DNA of 64,000 bases from the NCBI RefSeq assembly GCF_003112695.1, contig NZ_BFBP01000013.1, positions 39,385 to 103,384 on the forward strand, in the 5' to 3' direction. Below, piece by piece: positions 37,305 to 46,132 of the stretch; the first letter of the stretch is position 1; every line of letters starts with the position of its first letter. The translations under genes were made by a program, and so were the position numbers. This stretch comes from Azospira sp. I13 (GTDB lineage Bacteria > Pseudomonadota > Gammaproteobacteria > Burkholderiales > Rhodocyclaceae). The notes beneath the pieces were generated by a model. It was not told the origin of the DNA and did no database searches. It worked only from the letters and a program-made list of their open reading frames with translations.

Positions 37305-38828
37305 ATGCAGAGCCACAGCGCCCCCACTGGAATGAGCGGAACCCCCGGCAGTAGCGTCGGCAGCGGTGCCATCCGCCGCGTCATCCCCATCGCCACCGCC
37401 CAGGGCGGTGCCGGGGCCGGCGGCGGCTGCAGTTCCTCCAGCTGTGGCTCCGGTGACGGCCCGGCCGACCTGCCTGCCCATATCTGGGAGAAGGTGAAGG
37501 ACCACCCCTGCTACAGCAGCGAGGCCCACCACCACTTTGCCCGTATGCATGTGGCGGTGGCCCCGGCCTGCAACATCCAGTGCAACTACTGCAACCGCAA
37601 GTACGACTGTGCCAACGAATCCCGCCCTGGCGTGGTGAGCGAGAAGCTCACCCCGGAAATGGCGGGCAAGAAGGTGCTGGCCGTGGCGGCCGAGATTCCC
37701 CAGCTTTCCGTGGTCGGCATCGCCGGCCCGGGCGATGCCCTGGCCAACCCGGCCAAGACCTTCAAGACCTTTGAACTGATTCAGCAGACTGCACCGGACA
37801 TCAAGCTCTGTCTCTCCACCAACGGCCTGGCCCTCCCGGACCATGTGGAGACCATCAAGAAGTTCAACGTGGACCACGTCACCATCACCATCAACATGGT
37901 GGACCCGGAAGTGGGCCAGCACATCTACCCCTGGATCTTCCACAACCACAAGCGCTACCACGGCCTGGAAGCGGCGAAGATCCTGCACGAGCGGCAGATG
38001 CTGGGCCTCGAGATGCTCACCGCCGCCGGCATCCTGGTGAAGGTGAACTCGGTGCTGATCCCGGGCATCAACGACCATCACCTGAAGGAAGTGAACCGGG
38101 TGGTGAAGGCCAAGGGCGCCTTCCTGCACAACATCATGCCGCTGATTTCCGACCCGGCTCACGGCACCCACTTCGGCCTCACCGGCCAGCGCGGCCCCAC
38201 CGCCGCCGAACTGAAGGCCCTGCAGGATGAGTGCGAAGGCGACATGAAGCTGATGCGCCACTGCCGCCAGTGCCGCGCCGACGCCGTCGGCATGCTGGGA
38301 GAGGACCGCAGTCAGGAATTCACCAGCGACAAGCTCGACACCATTGCCACCACCTACGACCCCACCGCCCGCCAGGCCTACCGGGACTTCGTCGAAAAGG
38401 AACGGGCCGATCAACGCGCCGCCGAAGCGGAGAAGAAGGCCGCCCTGGCCGGCGCGTCCGAGAAGGCATTGGTGGCCGTAGCCACCAGGGGCGGCGGCCG
38501 CATCAACCAGCACTTCGGCCATGCCAGCGAATTCCAGGTGTACGAAGTCTCCGCCGCCGGAGCCAAGTTCGTCGGCCATCGCAAGGTGGAGCACTACTGC
38601 GCCGGCGGCTACGAGGAAGAGGAGGCCATGCCCTCCATCCTCGATGCCCTCCAGGACTGTGCCGCCGTGCTGGTGGCCAAGATCGGCCACTGCCCCATGA
38701 AGGAACTGCAGGCCGCGGGCATCGAGCCGGTGCAGGACTACGCCCACGAATACATCGAAGCCTCGGCCCTGGCCTGGTTCCAGCAACGCCTGGCGCGCCG
38801 CGCCGAGGCGGCGAGCCTGGTCGCCTGA
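37305..38828 (+). CDS. nifB: FeMo-cofactor biosynthesis protein NifB
   Basis: Radical SAM enzyme that fuses two [4Fe-4S] clusters into the NifB-co precursor. The 507-aa protein has the SAM triad C89-X3-C93-X2-C96 (CNIQCNYC), a further [14 protein letters not shown] segment, and a C-terminal NifX-like domain (about 390-500; [16 protein letters not shown]) that holds the product. I used the ATG at 37305, preceded by AGGAG; the frame is open back to 37209 but that lies in the promoter. A Ser/Gly/Cys-rich leader occupies the first 60 residues. Confidence 0.97.
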   Translation: MQSHSAPTGMSGTPGSSVGSGAIRRVIPIATAQGGAGAGGGCSSSSCGSGDGPADLPAHIWEKVKDHPCYSSEAHHHFARMHVAVAPACNIQCNYCNRKYDCANESRPGVVSEKLTPEMAGKKVLAVAAEIPQLSVVGIAGPGDALANPAKTFKTFELIQQTAPDIKLCLSTNGLALPDHVETIKKFNVDHVTITINMVDPEVGQHIYPWIFHNHKRYHGLEAAKILHERQMLGLEMLTAAGILVKVNSVLIPGINDHHLKEVNRVVKAKGAFLHNIMPLISDPAHGTHFGLTGQRGPTAAELKALQDECEGDMKLMRHCRQCRADAVGMLGEDRSQEFTSDKLDTIATTYDPTARQAYRDFVEKERADQRAAEAEKKAALAGASEKALVAVATRGGGRINQHFGHASEFQVYEVSAAGAKFVGHRKVEHYCAGGYEEEEAMPSILDALQDCAAVLVAKIGHCPMKELQAAGIEPVQDYAHEYIEASALAWFQQRLARRAEAASLVA

Positions 38829-38870
38829 CCCATTCAACCCATCACGTCACCCCACGACAAGGAGCCCATC

Positions 38871-39086
38871 ATGGCCTACAAGATCAACGCCTCCTCCTGC
38901 ACCGCCTGCGGCGCCTGTGAGCAGGAATGCCCGAACGATGCCATCTACGAAAAGAACGGCCTCTTCGCCATCAAGACCGACGGCTGCACCGAGTGCATCG
39001 GCCACTACGACGATCCCCAGTGCCTGGGCGCCTGCCCCGCCGACTGCATCGTCGTGGACAAGAGCGTGCCACGCTACCAGGCCTGA
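38871..39086 (+). CDS. fdxN: 2[4Fe-4S] ferredoxin FdxN
   Basis: 71-aa electron carrier with two cluster motifs: CTACGACEQECP (C-X2-C-X2-C-X3-C) and CTECIGHYDDPQCLGACP (C-X2-C-X8-C-X3-C). The eight-residue insertion in the second motif is typical of nif-linked Fdx proteins. It follows nifB by 42 bp with a good AAGGAG and probably reduces the NifB clusters or feeds electrons to NifH. Confidence 0.93.
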   Translation: MAYKINASSCTACGACEQECPNDAIYEKNGLFAIKTDGCTECIGHYDDPQCLGACPADCIVVDKSVPRYQA

Positions 39087-39096
39087 GTCCGCCGCC

Positions 39097-39243
39097 ATGG
39101 CCACCCTGCTGCTCACCGCCCTGCTGGCCCTGCTCCTCGGCACACGGACAGCCCAGGTGCGGTGTCGCATGGGGCGTCTGGCGGCACCCCCTGACGGCGC
39201 TTTCTGCGCTTGCTCCAGCAACCGACTTCATCCCCGGAGGTAA
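39097..39243 (+). CDS. Candidate small protein (48 aa) between fdxN and the A-type scaffold gene
   Basis: Starts ATG 39097, ten bases after the fdxN stop, and ends on a TAA that lies inside the ribosome-binding site of the next gene (GGAGGTAAGGTC), which would allow coupled translation. The first 15 residues are hydrophobic (MATLLLTALLALLLG), like a signal or membrane anchor; the remainder is Arg/Cys-rich. I know no homologue and the ribosome-binding site is weak, so it is uncertain. Confidence 0.35.
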   Translation: MATLLLTALLALLLGTRTAQVRCRMGRLAAPPDGAFCACSSNRLHPRR

Positions 39244-39247
39244 GGTC

Positions 39248-39661
39248 ATGTGCGTCACCATCACTCCCCGTGCTGCCAAATACATGCGCCAGATGGTGCG
39301 ATTTGGCGAAGGCTCCGCCTCCGCTGGCTTCCGCCTGGCCGTGAAGCCCGGCGGCTGTTCCGGCTTTGATTCCAGCTTCACCGTGGCCGAGGTGCCGACC
39401 CCCGGCGATACGGTGATCGAGCAGAACGGCGCCCTGCTCTTCCTCACCGCCGAAAGCTGCAGCCTGCTGCACGGCTACACCATCGACTTCAAGGAGAGCC
39501 CCTCTGCCGCCGGCCTCGCCTTCACCAACCCCAACGGCCCCCACGTCTGTGGCTGTGGGGCCGGTGACAGTGCCGCGGCCGGCCAGGGAGGCGTCGGCGT
39601 GGTCACTTTCATGAAGCGGGAGCAGGCCCCCGTGGCCGGTTGCTCCAGCCACAAGGCCTGA
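39248..39661 (+). CDS. A-type Fe-S carrier (NifIscA/IscN-like, HesB family)
   Basis: 137-aa scaffold that carries [4Fe-4S] clusters, here presumably to NifB or the nitrogenase proteins. The A-type cysteine set is present: Cys in GGCSGFDSSF and the pair CGCG in PHVCGCGAGDS. It has about 25 residues beyond the usual A-type end, with one more Cys (GCSSHKA). The ATG at 39248 has GGAGG seven bases before it; the frame extends upstream only as a shadow. nif-linked HesB genes are normal neighbours of nifB. Confidence 0.88.
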   Translation: MCVTITPRAAKYMRQMVRFGEGSASAGFRLAVKPGGCSGFDSSFTVAEVPTPGDTVIEQNGALLFLTAESCSLLHGYTIDFKESPSAAGLAFTNPNGPHVCGCGAGDSAAAGQGGVGVVTFMKREQAPVAGCSSHKA

Positions 39662-39671
39662 GGCAGCCGCC

Positions 39672-40178
39672 ATGTCCGCCCGGGACAGCGAGGTGGTGGA
39701 ACTGGACGGTCCCCCCCAGTTCACCTACGGCGAGAAGGTCATCTCCCGCAAGTATGTGAAGAACGACGGCACCTATCCCCTGCGCGACATCGGCGAGGTG
39801 CTGGTGCACAAGGGGGATGTGGGCTACGTCACCAGTATCGGCAGCTTTCTGCAGCAGTTCTACATCTACGGCGTGGACTTCGTGGACCGGGGTTGCCTGG
39901 TCGGCATGAAGGGCCGCGAACTCGAATCTTTGGACCAAACCAGCAACGAAAAGGGAGAGAGCATCATGAAAATTACCTTGCGCAAGGACAAGAACGGCAA
40001 CCTGTCGGTTTACGTCCCCAAGAAGGACCTGGAGCAGGACGTGGTGTTCACCGAGAAAGCCACCCTGTGGGGTGGCCAGATCACCCTGGGCAACGGCTGG
40101 AAGCTGCAACTGCCGGAGATGGCGGTGGATACCCCCATGCCCATCACCATCGAAGCCACCAAGCTCAACGAGGAGTAA
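39672..40178 (+). CDS. NifZ-NifT fusion protein
   Basis: A single 168-aa frame joins two genes that are normally separate. Residues 15-88 are NifZ-like (FTYGEKVISRK, NDGTYPLRDIGEVL, GDVGYVTSIGSFLQQFYIY), a protein needed for P-cluster maturation of NifDK. Residues 99-168 are complete NifT/FixU (MKITLRKDKNG, AYVPKKDLE-like VYVPKKDLEQ, LWGGQITLGNGWKLQLP). The joint (QTSNEKGESI) contains no stop. The NifT part keeps its own ATG (39966) with GGGAGAGA in front, so a free NifT could also be made by internal initiation. Confidence 0.88.
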   Translation: MSARDSEVVELDGPPQFTYGEKVISRKYVKNDGTYPLRDIGEVLVHKGDVGYVTSIGSFLQQFYIYGVDFVDRGCLVGMKGRELESLDQTSNEKGESIMKITLRKDKNGNLSVYVPKKDLEQDVVFTEKATLWGGQITLGNGWKLQLPEMAVDTPMPITIEATKLNEE

Positions 40179-40182
40179 GGCC

Positions 40183-41028
40183 ATGGGCGCCGATCGTATC
40201 CCCGGCCTGCTGGCGACCGTTGCCGACGGCCTCAAGGGCGGCGCCCTGCTTCCCTACCTGGGCCCCGAGGCGGTGCTGCTGGCGCCGGCCAACACGGCTC
40301 TGCCCCTAGCCCCGGAGGCCCTCGCCGGCTTCCTCTCCAAGCGCGCCACGGTGCCCTCGCGCATCCGCCGCAACCCTACGGCGACGGCCCAGTACATCGA
40401 GAATTTCCGCCATCGCAAGACCCTGCGCAACCTGATGCTGGAAGCCTTCGCCACCCCCGCCGAGCCGCCGGACTTCTACCGCCTGCTGGCCCGCCTGGCA
40501 CCGCCCCTGGTGGTGGATACGGGCTACGACGGTGCCCTGGCCGCGGCCTTCGCCGGCAGCGATGACTGGGCCGAGATCCAGGGCGTCAGCCGGGCCGAGG
40601 TGCGGGAAGGCTGGTACCTCTGCTACGACGCCGGCGGCGGCCTCATGTCGGAGGCCGGCCTGGAGGCCCGCCGCACCCTGGTCTACAAGCCCCTGGGCAG
40701 TGTCCGCCCGGCGGGCAACTTCATCGTTTCCGATTCCGATTTCGTCGAGGTGCTGACGGAGATCGATATCCAGACGCCGATCCCCGGATTGGTGAAAAGC
40801 CGCCGCAGCAGTCGGGGCTTCGTCTTCTTCGGTTGCCGCTTCCGCGACCAGCTTTCCCGTACCTACGCCCGGCAGGTGATGAAACGCTCCGCCGGCCCCC
40901 ACTTCGCCGTGTTGCCAGCAGCAGAGCTGAGCCGCAATGAACTGCGCTTCATCGCCGAGCAGGGCATCACCGTCATCGACCAGCCCCTGGCGGAAGTGGT
41001 GGATGCCCTGACCCGGTGCCTGGCCTGA
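40183..41028 (+). CDS. SIR2-like domain protein in the nifB operon, catalytic residues replaced
   Basis: 281 aa, start ATG 40183 with AGGAG nearby, four bases after nifZ-nifT. I assign the SIR2_2-like fold from the order of motifs: the ALLPYLGPEA opening, LVVDTGYDGALAAAF (109-123), YKPLGSVRPAGNFIVSDSDFVE (168-189) and RGFVFFGCRFRD (211-222). In active members the second motif reads TTNYD and the third KLHGS; here Asn is Gly114 and His is Leu171. So it may bind NAD or ADP-ribose but should not hydrolyse it. A role in nitrogenase control is conceivable because DraT also uses NAD. Fold assignment is from memory of the family pattern. Confidence 0.65.
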   Translation: MGADRIPGLLATVADGLKGGALLPYLGPEAVLLAPANTALPLAPEALAGFLSKRATVPSRIRRNPTATAQYIENFRHRKTLRNLMLEAFATPAEPPDFYRLLARLAPPLVVDTGYDGALAAAFAGSDDWAEIQGVSRAEVREGWYLCYDAGGGLMSEAGLEARRTLVYKPLGSVRPAGNFIVSDSDFVEVLTEIDIQTPIPGLVKSRRSSRGFVFFGCRFRDQLSRTYARQVMKRSAGPHFAVLPAAELSRNELRFIAEQGITVIDQPLAEVVDALTRCLA

Positions 41029-41030
41029 CC

Positions 41031-41450
41031 ATGCTGCTGGTGCGCTACCGTCACGCCGGCCGGCCTTCCCTCTGCGGCCTCTCCCTGGCCCGGCCGCTGG
41101 AGGGCGAGGGGGTGCTGGCCATCCTGCATGAACTGCCGGAGAACCCCGGCGTCTCCATCTCGGTGGCCATCGACCGGGTCATCGCCGCCGCCCTCAGCCA
41201 GCACCCGGCCCTGGTGGCCGACACGCCCTTCCATCATATCCGCTGGATCGAGCGCTACTACGGCATCGAGGACGGCATCCCCGAAATGCTGGCGGAAACG
41301 GTGGCCGACATCAGCCCCGGCGCAGATGGCTGGCAGGTGCGCCCCCGGGATTGCCTGCCCGTAGGCAGCCAGCTGCTGCGCCACATCCGCCTGGAGCTGG
41401 CCCGCCTGGGGGATGATGCCGACAGTGCGGGCTGCTTCAACATCCATTGA
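41031..41450 (+). CDS. Unknown protein at the end of the nifB operon (139 aa)
   Basis: ATG 41031 follows the SIR2-like gene by two bases, so the two are coupled. The product is soluble and acidic; I see no known domain. Features are an N-terminal LLVRYRHAGRPSLCG, a His-rich turn (DTPFHHIRWIERYYGI, about 63-78) and a C-terminal helical stretch (LLRHIRLELARLGDD) ending in CFNIH. Its fixed pairing with the SIR2-like gene and a terminator right after suggest the two act together. Confidence 0.65.
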   Translation: MLLVRYRHAGRPSLCGLSLARPLEGEGVLAILHELPENPGVSISVAIDRVIAAALSQHPALVADTPFHHIRWIERYYGIEDGIPEMLAETVADISPGADGWQVRPRDCLPVGSQLLRHIRLELARLGDDADSAGCFNIH

Positions 41451-41477
41451 AAAAGGCCCCATGCGGGGCCTCGCTTA
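41451..41477. terminator. Terminator at end of nifB operon
   Basis: AAAAGGCCCC-ATGC-GGGGCCT-CGCTT, a 7-bp GC stem with an A-run before it, placed directly after the stop codon. It could also work for the convergent DUF3820/MaoC operon. Confidence 0.7.
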
Positions 41478-41501
41478 TCGCGCTGTGTGAGGTTTCAGCC
41501 T

Positions 41502-41723
41502 TCAGCCCGATCGCCCGGGGCGCAGGGGCTTGAGCAGGTCGGAGAGGCCGTTATGGTCGATCTCCTGCATCAGGGCCAGCAGGCGGCCGATCTCCCCGGG
41601 GGGAAAGCCTTCCCGGGCAAACCAGTTGAGATAGTTGCCCGGCAGGTCGGCGATGAGCGTGCCCTTGTGCTTGCCGAAGGGCATCTGGCGGGTCACCAGC
41701 AGTTGCAGATCTTCCGGCTTCAC
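41502..41723 (-). CDS. DUF3820 family protein
   Basis: 73-aa protein recognised by QMPFGKHKGTLIADLPGNYLNWF, the DUF3820 signature; the family is unstudied and related to quorum-sensing-regulated virulence factor annotations. It overlaps the MaoC gene by 4 bp (ATGA), so it is translated after it. It is small, soluble and has no cysteine. Confidence 0.8.
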   Translation of the reverse strand: MKPEDLQLLVTRQMPFGKHKGTLIADLPGNYLNWFAREGFPPGEIGRLLALMQEIDHNGLSDLLKPLRPGRSG

Positions 41724-42169
41724 GTCGTCTGCCGTTTGAGTAGGTGCATGACGATGAAGCTGAGCACCGTCTCGCCCCGCTGGTTGGCCGCCACGTATTT
41801 GAGGCGGGCGATGCCCCGGTCCGGCTTGGAGGAAGAGGGTTTCACCTCCAGCACCTCGATTTCCGTATGCAGGGTGTCGCCGGGCCGTACCGGCGCCAGC
41901 CAGCGCAGCTCGTCGATGCCCGGGGAGCCGATGCTCGAGTGGCTGAAGATGCCGCTCTGGATGAACAGGCGGAAGGCCAGGGCCAGGCTCTGGAAGCCGC
42001 TGGCGATGAGCCCGCCGTAGGGCGACGCGGCGGCGGCGTTCACGTCCAGATGGAAGGGCTGGGGATCGTAGCGCCAGGCGAAGTCGATGATTTCCGCTTC
42101 GGTGAGGGTGATGCCCGGCGTGGTGAAGCGCTGGGCGGGGCTGAGGTCGTCGAGGTAGAGAGGGCTCAT
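41720..42169 (-). CDS. MaoC-like (R)-hydratase/dehydratase
   Basis: 149-aa hot-dog-fold enzyme acting on acyl-CoA. It has the MaoC start (LDDLSPAQRFTTPGITLTEAEIIDFAWRYDPQPFHLD), which holds the hydratase Asp/His pair, and the ASGFQSLALAFRLF helix. The chosen ATG at 42169 begins the family domain; the frame is open for another 23 codons but without similarity. A fatty-acid or PHA-related role is possible. Confidence 0.8.
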   Translation of the reverse strand: MSPLYLDDLSPAQRFTTPGITLTEAEIIDFAWRYDPQPFHLDVNAAAASPYGGLIASGFQSLALAFRLFIQSGIFSHSSIGSPGIDELRWLAPVRPGDTLHTEIEVLEVKPSSSKPDRGIARLKYVAANQRGETVLSFIVMHLLKRQTT

Positions 42170-42271
42170 GGGGGTCGCTCCTGGAACAGGTAGGGAACGA
42201 TACAAAACCCCGTGGCGCTTGTCAGCCCTGGCCGGCACCTCTGAAAGGTAGCCGGCCGGGTGCCGGACGCG

Positions 42272-42898
42272 TTAGAACCCCAGGCTTTCGAGGAAGTTGT
42301 CCACTTCGCTCTGGGAGGCGAAAGCCTGCTTTTGTTGCTTGTCCGAATCCATGGCTGGGCCGTTGAGCAGGCCTTCCCGGGCGGGTGCAGCGTCGCCCGG
42401 GGCGGTGCGGGCGAGCAGGGTGAGGAGCTGGCTTTCCATGTCCTGGGCCAGGTCCACGATTTTCTTGATGACCTGGCCGGTGAGATCCTGGAATTCCTGG
42501 GCCATGACGATTTCCGTCAGCTGGGCCTTGTTGGCCGTGGCGTCTTCCTCGGCCTGTTGCAGGTAGGCCTGGGTGCGGGCCAGGGTGTCCTGGTAGTCCT
42601 TCGAATCCTTGCGCTTGCCGGCCACGCGCTGCCAGTCAGCAAGCAGTTGCCGGGCATCGGCCTGGCTGCGCTCCTGGCTGGGCTGGATGGCATCCACCGC
42701 GTTGAGCACGCGGGAGACCGCCTGCTCGGTCATGGAGAGCACGTAGTTGAGCCGCTCCCGGGCATCGGGAATGGCATCGGCCGTGCGTTCCAGGGCCCGG
42801 AACTGGGTGTCGTGGCCCAGGGCCTGCAGGGTTTCGTGCAGGTCCCGGGTCATCTTGCCGATTTGTTCGAAGACGTGGTGTTGGTTGTCCTGGGTCAT
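42272..42898 (-). CDS. cheZ: Chemotaxis protein phosphatase CheZ
   Basis: Dephosphorylates CheY-P. The 208-aa helical protein has the active-site helix AQEFQDLTGQVIKKIVDL (with catalytic Asp and Gln) and the C-terminal CheY-binding peptide SEVDNFLESLGF. Both are intact. There is no other che or flagellar gene in the window, so it is an isolated locus, though lone cheZ genes occur in betaproteobacteria. Confidence 0.92.
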   Translation of the reverse strand: MTQDNQHHVFEQIGKMTRDLHETLQALGHDTQFRALERTADAIPDARERLNYVLSMTEQAVSRVLNAVDAIQPSQERSQADARQLLADWQRVAGKRKDSKDYQDTLARTQAYLQQAEEDATANKAQLTEIVMAQEFQDLTGQVIKKIVDLAQDMESQLLTLLARTAPGDAAPAREGLLNGPAMDSDKQQKQAFASQSEVDNFLESLGF

Positions 42899-42976
42899 GA
42901 GGGGGCTTTCGTGGGTCGCGTTCCGTCAGGACGTAACCATACCGCATATGCCGCCGCCTTCCGAGGGGGCGGGCGG

Positions 42977-43900
42977 TCAGGGCACCCCGGCGGGACTTAC
43001 CAGGGCCAGCAGGGCGGCGGTCTGGGCCTCGATCGCGATGCGCGCCGTCTTGTCCAGGCGGCGCAGCCAGCGGAAGGGAATTGCAGCCTCGCCGTAATGG
43101 GCGCCGGCCAGCATGGCGGCCAGGGCGCCGTTGGTGTCCGCATCGCCCCCCAGGTTCACCGTCTTGACCACGCAGGCCTCGAAGCTGTCGGTGGTGAAGA
43201 AGGCGTGACACACCGTTTGTACGGTATCCACCACGTAGCCGGTGGCCCGCTTCGGGTAGGGATCGAAGCGGAAGTTGCGGTGGCCGGCCACCAGGGCGTC
43301 GGCCAGTTCCCGGGCTTTGGCCTTGCCCTCGCCCCGCAAGAGGGCCCGGGTCATGCAGCCCAGGGTCAGGGTGGCCACATCGGAGAGGGGATGATTGTGG
43401 GTGAGGTGGGCCTGTTCCAGGCTCCTGCGGGCGAAGGCATCGTCATCCGCCAGGGTGGCGAGGACCACCGGCAGGTTGCGCATGACGGCGCCGTTGCCGG
43501 CATCGCCATCGCTGTAGGGAGATTCCAGGGTGCCCTGGCGCATGTAGCGGACGATGCCGCGGCGGCAGGTGTTGCCCACGTCGATGGGTTTGGTTTTGAG
43601 CCAGGCGAGGAAGTGCTCGGCGACGCAGGTGAGATCCCACTCGGGCCTTTCCAGAATGGCATTGCCCAGGGCCAGGCTCATCTGGGTGTCGTCGGTGATC
43701 TGGCCGGGCTTCAGGCGCAGCCAGCCGCCGCCGCTAATGTGCTCGTGCACGCCGTACTGGGCGGCGATTTCGCCGGGGGTGAGGAATTCCACCGTGGCGC
43801 CGAGGGCATCGCCGATGGCAAAGCCCAGGTAGGCGGCCCGGCTGCGGTCGAGCAGCGAACCGGGGGCGGCGGGTGGTCGGCGGGGGTGGGTGAGAAACAC
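42977..43900 (-). CDS. draG: ADP-ribosyl-[dinitrogenase reductase] hydrolase DraG
   Basis: Removes ADP-ribose from the NifH arginine and so reactivates nitrogenase. The 307-aa protein has the ADP-ribosylglycohydrolase signatures AYLGFAIGDALGATVEF, ITDDTQMSLALG (manganese ligands), NHPLSDVATLTLG and NLGGDADTNGALAAMLAG. It starts with GTG, with AGGGAG eight bases before it, and lies 13 bp after draT. It depends on draT for any sense in this context. Confidence 0.95.
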   Translation of the reverse strand: MFLTHPRRPPAAPGSLLDRSRAAYLGFAIGDALGATVEFLTPGEIAAQYGVHEHISGGGWLRLKPGQITDDTQMSLALGNAILERPEWDLTCVAEHFLAWLKTKPIDVGNTCRRGIVRYMRQGTLESPYSDGDAGNGAVMRNLPVVLATLADDDAFARRSLEQAHLTHNHPLSDVATLTLGCMTRALLRGEGKAKARELADALVAGHRNFRFDPYPKRATGYVVDTVQTVCHAFFTTDSFEACVVKTVNLGGDADTNGALAAMLAGAHYGEAAIPFRWLRRLDKTARIAIEAQTAALLALVSPAGVP

Positions 43901-43913
43901 GACAGGGCTCCCT

Positions 43914-44792
43914 TCAGTAGTAGCTCATCTGCACCCGGTAATCGCCGCCGATGACCAGGAATTCCCCTTCGCCCTTGAGTACCGGCCCGGGCAGCAGGCC
44001 GTTGCAGAAGAGGATCTTCGACAGGGGGACCTGCACTTCCAGCAGGGTGTCGCCGAACTGGTCGGCCACCTCCCGGTCGTCGGTGAAGGAGATGAGGTTG
44101 TTCTGCCGCACGATGGCTTCCCGCTTACCCAAGGTAGCCACCACATGATGTTCGGAGAGGTCGTTCACGCCCCGGTAGAGGGTGAGGTGGCGGCGACTGG
44201 GAAAGCGGTAGCGGGCCAGCATCCACTGGCAGTACTCGTAGAGCAGGTCCAGTTGCAGCTGGATGGCGTTGTTGTGGAAGCGGCCACACATCTTCTCTTC
44301 CACATAGGTCATCCAGGCGGCGGAGGGGTAACGGCCCAGGGGGGCCTTGTGGAAAGTGGGCAGCAGGCCAAAGCGGCTTTCCACCCAGCCCTTGAGCACG
44401 GCGCCCTCCGGATTGTTGGCGTCGAAGCCCCAGCCCTGCAGCAGGCGCCGGTAGCTGCTGCGGAAATGGCGTGCGCCCGGGCCGGTTCGGTCCCCTGCCG
44501 AGCGATGGCGCCGCTCCCCCATTTCATCCACCCCGAAGACCGCCGCCATGTATTTCTGGAAAGCCTCCATGGCCTCCTCGGGGCTGGTGGCGTCTTCCAG
44601 CATACGGAAGAGGGCCGGGTTGGTTTCCCGCACGCCGCTGATGTGCAGGCGCAGGGGGTGTTCGTTGAAGGCGGCGCTGGCCAGCAGCCCCGCCGGCACC
44701 CCCACCAGATTGGTGCTGTGCCCCGCGGGGGGCGGCGCAAGGGGGAGGGGAGCAGCATCGGGCTTCATGCGAAAGCCATAAGCAACATCCAT
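43914..44792 (-). CDS. draT: NAD+-dinitrogenase-reductase ADP-D-ribosyltransferase DraT
   Basis: Inactivates NifH by ADP-ribosylating an arginine when ammonium or darkness/energy loss is sensed. The 292-aa protein carries AGHSTNLVGVPAGLLAS at the start, a SYRRLLQGWGFD segment, and LTLYRGVNDLSEH, conserved in DraT. The ATG at 44792 and the one at 44768 both lack a good ribosome-binding site, so the start is uncertain by 8 codons. It is divergent from nifH; the pair draT-draG beside nifHDK is a known arrangement in other diazotrophs. Confidence 0.93.
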   Translation of the reverse strand: MDVAYGFRMKPDAAPLPLAPPPAGHSTNLVGVPAGLLASAAFNEHPLRLHISGVRETNPALFRMLEDATSPEEAMEAFQKYMAAVFGVDEMGERRHRSAGDRTGPGARHFRSSYRRLLQGWGFDANNPEGAVLKGWVESRFGLLPTFHKAPLGRYPSAAWMTYVEEKMCGRFHNNAIQLQLDLLYEYCQWMLARYRFPSRRHLTLYRGVNDLSEHHVVATLGKREAIVRQNNLISFTDDREVADQFGDTLLEVQVPLSKILFCNGLLPGPVLKGEGEFLVIGGDYRVQMSYY

Positions 44793-44981
44793 TCCCTGGC
44801 GTGGGTGCCGGGCCGCCCGAAGGCGGGGGGATGCCAGGGTTTGGCTGCCGGGCCTGTCAGGGCCGGGGCGGCGGGGGTGCCGGGGCAGGCGCGGGGATTA
44901 CGGGTGCGGGGTTGGAACGCCGCCGGTCGGCCGGCCGGGGCGGCTGGGAATGCGGCCTTTGCGACAGGTGGCGCGGGTCTT

Positions 44982-44997
44982 TGTCGTGTTCGCAACA
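44982..44997. promoter_or_regulatory. NifA upstream activator site of nifH
   Basis: TGT-CGTGTTCGCA-ACA, exact TGT-N10-ACA spacing, about 70 bp upstream of the -24 element. Confidence 0.82.
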
Positions 44998-45066
44998 TGG
45001 CCGGGAAAGGTTGCGTATTTCTATTTTTCCCCATGTAAACAGCTGCTTGAATGGAAAAACAGGACC

Positions 45067-45082
45067 TGGCACGCCCCTTGCC
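45067..45082 (+). promoter_or_regulatory. Sigma54 promoter of nifHDK
   Basis: TGGCACGCCCCTTGCC is a full match to the -24/-12 core (TGGCACG-N4-TTGC) and lies 66 bases before the nifH ATG. Confidence 0.93.
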
Positions 45083-45123
45083 ATAGTAGGTCAAGCCTGG
45101 CACCGCCGGGATTGATTTTGTGA

Positions 45124-46023
<900 letters not shown>

Positions 46024-46031
46024 AGACTACG

Positions 46032-46109
46032 AGCCACAGGGGGCGCAGAGGTCACGGCGAAGCCGTGATGCCCAACGAAAACTCTGTGCTCTCTGTGATC
46101 TCTGTGGCT
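46032..46109. repeat. Palindromic REP-like element in the nifH-nifD spacer
   Basis: Outer arms AGCCACAG/CTGTGGCT (46032-46039, 46102-46109) enclose a perfect 7-bp inner hairpin TCACGGC-GAA-GCCGTGA (46052-46068) and repeated CTCTGTG units. The CTCTGTG-type sequence is a known kind of dispersed repeat in bacterial genomes. Placed in the 109-bp nifH-nifD gap, it could protect nifH mRNA or partially stop transcription and so keep NifH in excess. Confidence 0.8.
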
Positions 46110-46132
46110 AACGCATTAATTAGGAGAATCAC

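Noticed and set aside
44793-44980. Searched for a sigma54 promoter driving draT
   Set aside because: No GG-N10-GC pair with flanking consensus on the minus strand; draT is probably not directly under NifA.
46032-46109. Considered as an unannotated riboswitch or sRNA in the nif operon
   Set aside because: The CTCTGTG units and nested palindromes look like a dispersed repeat, and there is no promoter of its own.
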